Notes under the pieces: generated by a model
Told to the model about the DNA's origin: nothing
Database searches by the model: none
What the model saw: the letters and a program-made list of their open reading frames with translations, nothing else
Shown: in pieces, positions 52,866 to 64,000 of the stretch
Position numbering within the stretch: the first letter of the stretch is position 1
Layout of the letters: each line of letters opens with the position of its first letter
Translations under genes and position numbers: made by a program
Assembly: GCF_900105785.1 (NCBI RefSeq)
Contig: NZ_LT629799.1
Location: 1,984,001 to 2,048,000 of the forward strand
From: Microlunatus sagamiharensis
GTDB taxonomy: Bacteria > Actinomycetota > Actinomycetes > Propionibacteriales > Propionibacteriaceae
Direction of reading: 5' to 3'
Length of the DNA: 64,000 nt

Positions 52866-54926
52866 GTGATCGTCACCGCGGAGCACCGCACGAAGCCCTA
52901 TCCCCTCGGCGTCCGGGTCGTCGGCGACGCCCTCGAGGTCGCCGTCTACTCCGAGACCGCCGACAGCGTCGACCTCTGCGTCTTCGACGACCGTGGCCAG
53001 GAGACCGCCCACCGGCTCCAGGAGCGCACCGGCCACGTCTTCCACGGCCGCGTCGAGGGCCACGGCGTCGGCACCCGCTACGGCCTGCGCGTCGACGGCG
53101 CCTGGGACCCGGCCAACGGGCTGCGCCACAACGCCCACAAGCTGCTGCTCGACCCGTACGCGACGGCGATCGAGGGCGAGTTCCGCTGGGACGAGGCCGT
53201 CTTCTCCCACCGCTTCAACGCCCCCGAGGAGCTGAACCCCAGCGACTCCGCGCCCTTCGTCCCGCGCTGCGTGGTCACCGAGCGCTCCTTCGACTGGGGC
53301 GACGACGCTCCCCCGCTGGTCCCGCTGGACGAGACCGTCGTCTACGAGACCCACGTCAAGGGCTTCACCCAGACCCACCCCGACGTGCCCGAGGAGATCC
53401 GCGGCACGTACGCGGGCCTCGCGCACCCCGCGGCGATCGCCCACCTCGTCGACCTCGGGGTGACCGCGGTCGAGCTCATCCCGGTGCAGCAGTTCGCGCA
53501 GGACTCCCACCTGCTCGAGAAGGACCTGCGCAACTACTGGGGCTACAACACCTACGGCTTCTTCGCCCCGAACGCCGGCTACAGCGCGGCCGGCGACGAC
53601 GGCTCGCAGGTCGTCGAGTTCAAGCAGATGGTGAAGGCCCTGCACGCGGCCGGCCTCGAGGTCATCCTCGACGTCGTCTACAACCACACCGCCGAGGGCA
53701 ACCACCTCGGCCCGACGATCTCCTTCAAGGGCATCGACAACGGGTCGTACTACCGCCTCGTCGACGAGGACCGCTCCTCGTACTTCGACACCACCGGCAC
53801 CGGCAACAGCCTGAACGTCGGCCACCCGGCCGCGCTCGGCATGATCATGGACTCCCTGCGCTACTGGGTGACCGAGATGCACGTCGACGGCTTCCGCTTC
53901 GACCTCGCGACGACCCTCACGCGCCAGGACGGCGACGCCGAGGTGCACAGCGCCTTCCTCACCCTGATCCACCAGGACCCGGTGCTCGCGCCGATCAAGA
54001 TGATCGCCGAGCCGTGGGACACGCAGGGCTACCAGGTCGGCGGCTTCCCGGCCGACTGGTCGGAGTGGAACGGCAAGTTCCGCGACGACATCCGCGACTT
54101 CTGGGGCGGCGCGGACAGCCGCATCGGCGGCGTCGCCCAGCGCGTGCTCGGCAGCCCTGACGTCTACGAGGCCAGCCGGCGCTCGCCGCTGTGCAGCGTC
54201 AACTTCGTGACCGCCCACGACGGCTTCACCCTCGCCGACCTGACCGCGTACTCGCGCAAGCACAACGCAGCCAACGGCGAGGACAACAACGACGGGGAGA
54301 GCGACAACCGCTCGACCAACTCCGGCGCCGAAGGCCCGACCGACGACGTGGCGGTCAACGAGCGCCGCGACCGGATGCGACGCAACCTGCTCGCGACCCT
54401 CCTGCTGTCGGCCGGCGTGCCGATGATCCTGGGCGGCGACGAGATGGCGCGCACGCAGGGCGGAAACAACAACGCCTACTGCCAGGACAACGAGATCTCC
54501 TGGTACGACTGGGCGGCCGCCGACACCTCCCTCCTCCACTTCACCCGCGAGCTCATCGCCCTGCGTCGGGCCGAGCCGGCGCTGCGCCCCGACTGGTACC
54601 GCGCCGCGGCGACCGCCGACCCCGAGGACACCTCCACCTCGACGGTCGACCTGCTGCGCTCCGACGGCAAGCCGTTCAGCGACAGCGACTGGGACGACCC
54701 GGCCGCACGGAGCATCATGTTCGTCCTCGCCCACCGCGACCGCGACACCTTCGCCCTGCTGCTCAACGCCTCCGAGAACGGGGTCGAGTTCAGCGTGCCG
54801 AAGGCACCGTCGGCCGAGTGGGAGCTCGTCGTGAGCAGCGACCTCGACCAGTTGGTGGAGGCGCCGGTCAGCACGCTCGTCAGCCGCGACTGCTCCTTCA
54901 CCCTGCTGCGCTCGCGCCGCGCGTAG
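52866..54926 (+). CDS. glgX: Glycogen debranching enzyme (GH13)
   Basis: The 686-residue protein has an N-terminal CBM48-like domain (about 8-150) and a GH13 barrel with all motifs: DVVYNHTAEG, VDGFRFDLAT (nucleophile Asp), KMIAEPWD (acid/base Glu) and FVTAHDGF. Motifs such as NYWGYNTYGFFAPN and GRNNAYCQDN-like GNNNAYCQDN are typical of GlgX/TreX isoamylases. It hydrolyses alpha-1,6 branches of glycogen limit dextrin. GTG 52866 lies six bases after the -10 box. The last 29 bases overlap the convergent Rv3235-family gene. No other glycogen genes are in the window. Confidence 0.95.
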   Translation: MIVTAEHRTKPYPLGVRVVGDALEVAVYSETADSVDLCVFDDRGQETAHRLQERTGHVFHGRVEGHGVGTRYGLRVDGAWDPANGLRHNAHKLLLDPYATAIEGEFRWDEAVFSHRFNAPEELNPSDSAPFVPRCVVTERSFDWGDDAPPLVPLDETVVYETHVKGFTQTHPDVPEEIRGTYAGLAHPAAIAHLVDLGVTAVELIPVQQFAQDSHLLEKDLRNYWGYNTYGFFAPNAGYSAAGDDGSQVVEFKQMVKALHAAGLEVILDVVYNHTAEGNHLGPTISFKGIDNGSYYRLVDEDRSSYFDTTGTGNSLNVGHPAALGMIMDSLRYWVTEMHVDGFRFDLATTLTRQDGDAEVHSAFLTLIHQDPVLAPIKMIAEPWDTQGYQVGGFPADWSEWNGKFRDDIRDFWGGADSRIGGVAQRVLGSPDVYEASRRSPLCSVNFVTAHDGFTLADLTAYSRKHNAANGEDNNDGESDNRSTNSGAEGPTDDVAVNERRDRMRRNLLATLLLSAGVPMILGGDEMARTQGGNNNAYCQDNEISWYDWAAADTSLLHFTRELIALRRAEPALRPDWYRAAATADPEDTSTSTVDLLRSDGKPFSDSDWDDPAARSIMFVLAHRDRDTFALLLNASENGVEFSVPKAPSAEWELVVSSDLDQLVEAPVSTLVSRDCSFTLLRSRRA

Positions 54927-55452
54927 CCCCCACGGGCGCCCGTCGGCGCTCGGGGGTGAACCCGGCGTCGAGGGCGGTGCAGACCCACCGGTCGTCACCG
55001 CCCTCGAACCGCAGGGCCAGGACGAGCAGGCGCGTTCCGGCCCGCAGGACCGCGCTGGCCTCGGCCACCCGCGACGCCGGGTGCTGGACCCGGCCGGAGA
55101 GCAGCACGGTGCGCGGGACGGCGACCCCGGCCGTACGCAGCCGCTGACGCCGGGCGAGCCCGGCCAGGACCTCCGGCGTCGTCCACCCGGCGAGCTGGGT
55201 CGCGGGCCGGCGCCCGAGCACGGCCTCGCCCACCGCGACCGCGAACCAGGCCGACCACCGGGCGGCGTCGGGGAGGTCGTCGTCCACCCGCGCCGCCCAG
55301 CCCCGCCCGACCGCCTCCACGCGGCCCGGCTCGGGCCGGCGGGACGCGTCGTGGTCGGCCTCCGGCACCGCGCGGCGGGCAGTGGCGGCGACCCACGTGC
55401 GGGCGACGGGGCGGCTCGGCGGCAGGACCCGGACGACGGCGGAGGTGCTCAC
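54898..55452 (-). CDS. Rv3235 family protein
   Basis: The 184-residue protein has a disordered Pro/Arg-rich N-terminus and then the family core: FAVAVGEAVLGRRPATQLAGW, a LAGLARRQRLR helix, and a C-terminal beta domain ending VLALRFEGGDDRWVCTALD. Rv3235 proteins lie downstream of secA in many actinobacteria, and their function is unknown. GTG 55452 was chosen after a GGAGGG ribosome-binding site. Here a secreted protease gene separates it from secA. The end overlaps glgX antisense by 29 bases. Confidence 0.85.
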   Translation of the reverse strand: MSTSAVVRVLPPSRPVARTWVAATARRAVPEADHDASRRPEPGRVEAVGRGWAARVDDDLPDAARWSAWFAVAVGEAVLGRRPATQLAGWTTPEVLAGLARRQRLRTAGVAVPRTVLLSGRVQHPASRVAEASAVLRAGTRLLVLALRFEGGDDRWVCTALDAGFTPERRRAPVGATRGASAAG

Positions 55453-55544
55453 GCCGACACCCTCCGACGCCGGCCCGCTCGGCGGAAGACCGCTGGGGCG
55501 ACGGTCGACACCCCCTCTGGAGGAGACAACACCCGCCCGGCGTG

Positions 55545-56867
55545 TCAGGTCTGCGGGTCGAGCCGCAGGTCGAAGGCGCGGAAGATGTCGACAGCCTCGG
55601 GCCAGTCGACCCGACGCTGGTCGGCCGTCCCGTCGGCGCCGCCGCTCGAGACCAGCCCGCGCAGCTGCCGCTTGCCGTGGGGCTCGACGGCGAACACGGT
55701 CCCGCCGCTGTCGCCGCCGACCGAGCCCCAGCCGTGCACGTCGACACCCTCGACCCCGCGCACCGTGTGCCCCGCCTCGCGGAACCAGAGGTCGTCGACG
55801 GTCACCTTGATCCCGCACGGCGTCGGGTGGCCCTTGGACGCCGAGCGCGCCCCGGCGTGGCAGACGTAGTCGCCGCGGTAGGAGTAGCCGACGCCGGTCA
55901 GCGCCCTCCACCCGGAGGTGTCGCTCACGTCGCCGTCGACGTCCGCCCCCACCACCGTCTCCGCGTCCCAGCCGCGGTGGCGCTGCATGACCGTGCCGAC
56001 CCGGTCCCCGGTGCGGCCGTTGCCGTAGTCCCAGGTCGCCCCGCCGCCGGTCCGTACCCGCTGGCCCGTCGTGAAGCAGTGCGCGGCGGTCACCATCACC
56101 GCGCGGCCGTCCGACCTCCGGACGGCCGGGAGCCCCGCGGTGCAGTAGCGGTGGCCGTCCGTGGTGAGGACGTCGCCGCCGATGAACGGCGCGTGGTCGT
56201 GCCACTTGACCGCGTCCCACCCGTGCGGCTGCCGCGGACGGCCGGCCAGGGGCTCGAGCGGCACGCCGCCGGCCCGGGCGTCGGCCCGTCGGGCCGCGGC
56301 GAGCTCAGTGGGATCGGTGGGATCGGCCACCTCGACGACCACCCCGCTCGCGTCGGGTGCGGGATAGGCCGCGTACGGGGCGTCGGCGGCCTTCACGTCG
56401 GAGACGGTCATGACCGCACGGCTGACCGCGTCGAGCCGCGTCAGCGGGTACGCGGCGCGGAGCACGGTGACCCGGTCCCCGACCAGCGTCGGGTCGGTGC
56501 GGCGGGCCGCCGCGACCAGTCCGGGCGCGAGGGCCGGGTCGGTGAGGTAGAGCTGCGTACGCCCTGCGGCCGCGTCCAGCGCGACCCCGGCGTACGCGTC
56601 CGGCATCAGGAGCCGACCCGCGTGGTCGAGCGCGGCCGCGGCCGCGCGCAGCGGCGCCAGCAGGACGGCCTGGCTCGCCGGGTCCAGGGCCGCGACCGCG
56701 GCGTCGGCGGTGACGCCCACGGGCGCGGACGACCTCGGGGCGATCGCGGTCGCCGAGGCCCCCGGCGCCGGCCCCGCCGCGGCGACGAGCACGAGGACGC
56801 CGACGGCGGCCCCGCCGGCCAGGAGGGCGCGGCGGGGCCGCCGGTCAGCAGCAGCGGGAGCTCTCAC
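55545..56867 (-). CDS. Secreted S1 (chymotrypsin-fold) serine protease with long pro-region
   Basis: The 440-residue protein has a signal peptide (1-40), a helical pro-region of about 150 residues containing DAAVAALDPASQAV, and then a protease domain from about 225. The catalytic triad is His263 (VTAAHC), Asp301 (GWDAETV) and Ser387 (GGDSGG); Cys pairs around 242-264 and 336-351 could form disulfides. GTG 56867 is the start. The pro-region resembles that of streptogrisin-type proteases, which fold and inhibit the enzyme. It lies 72 bases downstream of secA, whose translocon would export it. Specificity is not predictable. Confidence 0.88.
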   Translation of the reverse strand: MRAPAAADRRPRRALLAGGAAVGVLVLVAAAGPAPGASATAIAPRSSAPVGVTADAAVAALDPASQAVLLAPLRAAAAALDHAGRLLMPDAYAGVALDAAAGRTQLYLTDPALAPGLVAAARRTDPTLVGDRVTVLRAAYPLTRLDAVSRAVMTVSDVKAADAPYAAYPAPDASGVVVEVADPTDPTELAAARRADARAGGVPLEPLAGRPRQPHGWDAVKWHDHAPFIGGDVLTTDGHRYCTAGLPAVRRSDGRAVMVTAAHCFTTGQRVRTGGGATWDYGNGRTGDRVGTVMQRHRGWDAETVVGADVDGDVSDTSGWRALTGVGYSYRGDYVCHAGARSASKGHPTPCGIKVTVDDLWFREAGHTVRGVEGVDVHGWGSVGGDSGGTVFAVEPHGKRQLRGLVSSGGADGTADQRRVDWPEAVDIFRAFDLRLDPQT

Positions 56868-56939
56868 CGCTGCAGGTCACCACACCGACCTGAGCAGCGG
56901 CCGCGGCACGCCGGTGGGCGGCCGCGCGGGGTCAGGGCG

Positions 56940-59861
<2,922 letters not shown>

Positions 59862-59899
59862 GAGATCTCAGGCTCCCTACTAGGTCGTGCAGGTCGTAG

Positions 59900-60865
<966 letters not shown>

Positions 60866-60887
60866 CCGCCCGGCCCCGGCCGGGGAT

Positions 60888-60893
60888 CAAGAT
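60888..60893 (+). promoter_or_regulatory. -10 box of a leaderless promoter for an esterase
   Basis: CAAGAT is followed by six bases and GTG 60900. A 12-bp GC palindrome (60874-60885) sits just before it and could end the previous transcript. Confidence 0.4.
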
Positions 60894-60899
60894 CGGGGC

Positions 60900-61670
60900 G
60901 TGGCCCTGCTCCGATGCGACTTCTTCTCCGAGGCGCTCAGCCTCAGCACCTCGATGTCGGTGATCCTCCCGCAGCGCACGACCTCCCAGGTCGGGCTGGC
61001 CGGTGCGTCGGGCGAGGAGCCGCCGCCGGTGCTCTACCTGCTGCACGGCATGAGCGACGACGCCACGACGTGGGTGCGGCGCACCTCGCTCGAGCGCTAC
61101 GTCGCCCCGCTCGGCCTGGCCGTCGTCATGCCGCAGGTGCACCGCAGCTACTACACCGACGAGGTGTACGGCGGCCGCTTCTGGACCTTCCTGTCCGAGG
61201 AGCTGCCCGCCCTGGTCCACGCCTTCTTCCGCGTCTCCGCGCGGCGGGAGGACACCTTCGTGGCCGGGCTGTCGATGGGCGGCTACGGGGCGTTCAAGTG
61301 GGCGCTGCGCGAGCCGTGGCGGTTCGCTGCGGCGGCCAGCCTGTCCGGGGCGCTGGACGTGGCGGGGCGCACGACCCGCCGCGAGCGCCCGGAGGACCCG
61401 CGGATGACCGAGCGGCTGTTCGGCGACGCGACGGTCGCCGGGACCGACGACGACCTGCTGCACCTCGTCGCGGGCGCCGGCGCGGCGGGACTGCCCACGA
61501 TGCGCGCGTGGTGCGGCACGGAGGACGGGCTGCTGGAGGACAACCGGCGCTTCGCCGCGGCCTGCGGGACCGCCGGCCTCCCCGTCGACCTCCTGGAGGG
61601 CCCGGGCGAGCACGACTGGGCCTACTGGGACGCCCGCATCGTCGACGTCCTCGACTGGCTGCCGCTCTAG
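60900..61670 (+). CDS. Esterase-D-type alpha/beta hydrolase (tributyrin esterase-like)
   Basis: The 256-residue protein opens with LLRCDFFSEALSLSTSMSVILP, then VLYLLHGMSDDATTW, the elbow GLSMGGYGAF, and a C-terminal GPGEHDWAYWD with the catalytic His. This matches the EstA/FrmB-like esterase family (S-formylglutathione hydrolase fold); substrate is uncertain. The stop overlaps the convergent CoA-ester lyase by four bases (CTAG). Confidence 0.85.
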   Translation: MALLRCDFFSEALSLSTSMSVILPQRTTSQVGLAGASGEEPPPVLYLLHGMSDDATTWVRRTSLERYVAPLGLAVVMPQVHRSYYTDEVYGGRFWTFLSEELPALVHAFFRVSARREDTFVAGLSMGGYGAFKWALREPWRFAAAASLSGALDVAGRTTRRERPEDPRMTERLFGDATVAGTDDDLLHLVAGAGAAGLPTMRAWCGTEDGLLEDNRRFAAACGTAGLPVDLLEGPGEHDWAYWDARIVDVLDWLPL

Positions 61671-62485
61671 CCGCCAGCGAGGGCCAGCACCGCGCGGGCT
61701 TCCGCGGCCATGGCCTCGTCGACCATCCGCCCGTCGGGCAGCCGGACCGCGCCGGAGGTCCCCGAGAGCGCCTCGAGCACCGCGCTGGCGTCGGCCTGCT
61801 CGGCCGGCGTCGGGGTGAACGCGTCACGGATCACCGGCACCTGCCGGGGGTGGATGGCGGCGCGGCCGCGCAGCCCGAGCGACGCGCCGTGCCGGCAGGA
61901 GGCGCGCAGGCCCTCGTCGTCGTCCAGGCGGGGGTGCACCGCCATGGCGGGCGCGGGCAGCCCGGCGGCGCGCGACGCGACGACGCTCCGCACCCGCAGC
62001 CAGTCCAGGCCGGCCTCCGCGGTCACCCCGAGCTCGGCCCGGAGGTCGGCCTCGCCGAGCGCCAGGCCGGTGACGGCCGGGTGGGAGGCGACCGCGTACG
62101 CCTGCTCGACGCCGAGCGCGGACTCCAGCAGGCAGACCAGCTCCGCCGGCGCCGACCCCAGCCGCTCCAGCACCCGCTCGACGTCGCCGGGTCCCTCGAC
62201 CTTGGGCAGGCGCAGCGCGGGCCGGGAGGCGGCTGCGGCGAGCATCGCCAGGTCCTCCTCGTGCCACGGCGTCCCGGCGCCGTTCGGCCGGACGGCGACC
62301 CGTCCGGGCACCGGACCGGCCAGCAGGTCGGCGACCGCCTGCCGCGCACGCTGCTTGTACGCGGGCGTGACCGCGTCCTCGAGGTCGAGGATGACCTGGT
62401 CGGCGCCCGCGGCGAAGGCCTTGGCGAAGCGTTCCGGCCGGTCGCCGGGCACGTAGAGCGCGACGAGGACGCCCGGCGCGCCCAT
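61667..62485 (-). CDS. HpcH/HpaI aldolase family CoA-ester lyase
   Basis: The 272-residue protein has the CitE-like TIM-barrel motifs: VPGDRPERFAKA, VILDLEDAVTP (metal Asp/Glu), VAVRPNG, VCLLESALGV and GEADLRAELG. It likely cleaves or forms a 3-hydroxyacyl-CoA or malyl/citramalyl-CoA thioester. The ATG overlaps the stop of the upstream CoA-transferase gene (ATGA). Together they could activate a hydroxy acid with CoA and cleave it; the substrate is unknown. Confidence 0.88.
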   Translation of the reverse strand: MGAPGVLVALYVPGDRPERFAKAFAAGADQVILDLEDAVTPAYKQRARQAVADLLAGPVPGRVAVRPNGAGTPWHEEDLAMLAAAASRPALRLPKVEGPGDVERVLERLGSAPAELVCLLESALGVEQAYAVASHPAVTGLALGEADLRAELGVTAEAGLDWLRVRSVVASRAAGLPAPAMAVHPRLDDDEGLRASCRHGASLGLRGRAAIHPRQVPVIRDAFTPTPAEQADASAVLEALSGTSGAVRLPDGRMVDEAMAAEARAVLALAGG

Positions 62486-63675
62486 CAGAGCACGCCCTGC
62501 TCGCGCAGCGCGGCCACCTCGTCGGGCCCGTACCCGTGGCGGGCGAGCACCGCGTCGGTGTCCGCGCCGTGGGGGCGGGCCGTCCAGCGGACGGAGCCCG
62601 GGGTCTCCGAGAGCCGGAAGAGCACGTTCTGCATCTGCACCGGGCCGAGCACCGGGTCCGGCACCGTGAGGACGGTGCCGCGGGCCTGCACCTGCGGGTC
62701 GGCGACGATCCCGCGCACGTCGTAGATCGGGGCGACCGCGGCCTGCGCCTCGGTGAAGGCCGTGAGCACCTCCTCGGTGCTGCGGGCCGCGATCCAGGAC
62801 CCGACGGCCGCGTCGAGCTCGTCGGCGTGCGCGGCCCGCCCGGCGCCGGTGCCGAACCACGGCTCGTCGATGTGCTCCGGGTGCCCGACCAGGCGCAGCA
62901 CCCGCTCCGCGATCGACTGCGAGCTGGTGGAGACCGCCACCCAGTTGTCGTCGGCGGTGCGGTAGCAGTTGCGCGGGGCGTTGTTGACCGAGCGGTTGCC
63001 GTGGCGCTCCTGCACCAGCCCCAGCTGGTCGTAGATCGTCAGCTGCCCGCCCAGCATCGACAGGATCGGCTCGAGGATGGCGAGGTCGACGACCTGGCCG
63101 TGCCCGGTCCGGTCCCGCTCACGCAGGGCGGCGAGCACGGCGAAGGCCGTGGCCAGCGAGGCGATGCCGTCGGCCAGGCCGAAGGGCGGCAGCGTGGGCG
63201 GACCGCCCTCCTCGCCGGTCACCGCCGCGAAGCCGCTCATCGCCTCGGCCAGCGAGCCGAAGCCGGGCCGCGGGGCGTACGGGCCGGTCTGGCCGAAGGC
63301 GGTCACGCGCGCGACGACGAGCCCCGGGTTCAGCGCGAGCAGGTCCTCCGGTGCGAGGCCCCAGCGCTCGAGCGTGCCGGGACGGAAGTTCTCCACCAGC
63401 ACGTCGGCGTCGGCGATCAGGCGGCGCAGGACCTCGGCGCCGGCGGGTGCGGACAGGTCGAGCGTGATGCTCTCCTTGTTGCGCCCGATCGTGGCGTACC
63501 AGAGCCCGACGCCGTCCTTGCTCGGACCGTGCCCGCGGGCGCCGTCGGGTCGGCGTGGGTGCTCGACCTTGATCACGTCGGCGCCGAAGTCGCCGAGCTG
63601 GGTCGCGGCCAGCGGGCCGGCGAACAGCGTGGCGACGTCGACCACCGTCAGCCCGGCGAGCGGTCCTGCGGTCAT
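62485..63675 (-). CDS. Class III (CaiB/BaiF) CoA-transferase
   Basis: The 396-residue protein opens with the class III signature [28 protein letters not shown]'s region, then the NKESITLDL strand, [16 protein letters not shown], and [16 protein letters not shown]. Family members move CoA between organic acids through an aspartyl-CoA intermediate. The fixed gene order with CoA-ester lyase (4-base ATGA overlaps at both ends) indicates one catabolic operon. A SUMF1-like gene lies just upstream. Confidence 0.9.
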   Translation of the reverse strand: MTAGPLAGLTVVDVATLFAGPLAATQLGDFGADVIKVEHPRRPDGARGHGPSKDGVGLWYATIGRNKESITLDLSAPAGAEVLRRLIADADVLVENFRPGTLERWGLAPEDLLALNPGLVVARVTAFGQTGPYAPRPGFGSLAEAMSGFAAVTGEEGGPPTLPPFGLADGIASLATAFAVLAALRERDRTGHGQVVDLAILEPILSMLGGQLTIYDQLGLVQERHGNRSVNNAPRNCYRTADDNWVAVSTSSQSIAERVLRLVGHPEHIDEPWFGTGAGRAAHADELDAAVGSWIAARSTEEVLTAFTEAQAAVAPIYDVRGIVADPQVQARGTVLTVPDPVLGPVQMQNVLFRLSETPGSVRWTARPHGADTDAVLARHGYGPDEVAALREQGVL

Positions 63676-64000
63676 GAGGTCTCCTGGTCCCAGGCGAGTC
63701 GGAAGCCGATCGTGCTCGACCGCGCCAGGCCCAGGCCCGGCAGCAGCAGCTTGGCGGTCACCTCCGGCGGCTGCGGGCCGCCGTCGAAGTACCACTCGGA
63801 GCCCTCGGCGAGGTAGGCGCTGCCGCCCTTGAGCTGCACGTAGCGCGTCCGGCCGTCGCTGTGCTCGCTCTCGGTCCAGTTCCAGACCGCGCCGTGCTCC
63901 CAGCCGGGCGCACCGCTGCGGGCGGCCAGCTGCCACTCGTCCTCGGTCGGCAGGCGCGCGCCGGCCCAGGCCGCGTACGCACGGGCGTCGGCGAGGTCGA
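63672..64000 (-). CDS. SUMF1/FGE-sulfatase domain protein, C-terminal part only
   Basis: Only the last 109 codons lie in the window; the gene continues past the right edge. The visible part has [21 protein letters not shown] (at about the second quarter of the domain), [18 protein letters not shown] and a terminal [10 protein letters not shown], typical of the formylglycine-generating/SUMF1 fold. No cysteine occurs in the visible part, so the copper-binding Cys pair of true formylglycine-generating enzymes is missing here. It is more like EgtB/PvdO-type members or an uncharacterised subgroup. Its stop overlaps the CoA-transferase start (ATGA). Confidence 0.8.
   Translation of the reverse strand, partial: DLADARAYAAWAGARLPTEDEWQLAARSGAPGWEHGAVWNWTESEHSDGRTRYVQLKGGSAYLAEGSEWYFDGGPQPPEVTAKLLLPGLGLARSSTIGFRLAWDQETS

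Overview
The window comes from a very GC-rich actinobacterium. Gene content points to the order Propionibacteriales (Nocardioidaceae or Propionibacteriaceae): SecA next to an Rv3235-family gene, a DUF3107 / ferritin-like / DEAD-box helicase cluster, a class F sortase with a DUF4397 protein, the 180-kDa class of NAD-glutamate dehydrogenase, a DUF222/HNH protein, Ku, and many leaderless GTG/ATG starts. I cannot fix the genus from sequence alone. The DNA is chromosomal, densely coding housekeeping and accessory metabolism. I saw no insertion sequence, prophage, CRISPR array, tRNA or rRNA, and no gene-free stretch exceeds 300 bases; the longest, about 200 bases at 10376-10578, holds a repeat pair and a hairpin.

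Layout. 1-7.8 kb: two secreted FG-GAP repeat proteins (one cut by the left edge), an APH-like kinase, a TasA/CalY-like surface protein, a RbsD/FucU mutarotase-like protein, a membrane protein and two CorC/CNNM-type proteins. 8-13.2 kb: a VWA/FHA pair, DUF3107, a ferritin-like protein and a DEAD-box helicase with a structured leader. 13.3-19.2 kb: an LTA-synthase-like membrane enzyme, a hydrolase, the DUF4397/sortase F pair, an aldo/keto reductase and a PHP phosphoesterase. 19.2-29.7 kb: NAD-glutamate dehydrogenase, DUF2505, Ku, a DHFR-like reductase, a DUF222/HNH protein and a DUF6912/acyltransferase pair. 29.8-35.6 kb: methionine synthase, a GNAT enzyme, a small protein and an MFS transporter with a defective 5' end. 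35.6-44.6 kb: glycerol catabolism (glpD, glpK), a molybdopterin/flavin reductase pair, a cupredoxin-like lipoprotein with a membrane partner, a Gfo/Idh oxidoreductase with its GntR/UTRA regulator, and a phosphoribosyltransferase.

44.7-52.8 kb is the most coherent unit: a pyroglutamate (5-oxoproline) acquisition and hydrolysis regulon. It has a DUF969-DUF979-DUF2891 operon (putative 5-oxoproline transporter plus a companion), a divergent pyroglutamyl-peptidase-like protein whose catalytic Cys position is Ser, a FadR-type GntR regulator, and a pxpA-pxpBC(fused)-DUF5995 operon. The same 13-bp perfect palindrome (ATCGTTGAACGAT, inverted in the second copy) lies in the promoter of each divergent pair. 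One copy sits between the -35 and -10 boxes of the transporter promoter. The other covers the -10 box and start codon of the apparently leaderless pxpA mRNA. I infer that the GntR protein represses both operons and responds to pyroglutamate or a related molecule.

52.8-64 kb: glycogen debranching enzyme glgX, Rv3235-family protein, a secreted S1 protease and secA, two alpha/beta hydrolases, and an operon of SUMF1-like protein, class III CoA-transferase and CoA-ester lyase that runs off the right edge.

A recurring signal is a -10-like hexamer (NANNNT) placed 6-7 bases before the start codon of at least 15 genes, which I read as leaderless transcription. Several starts below were chosen on that basis.
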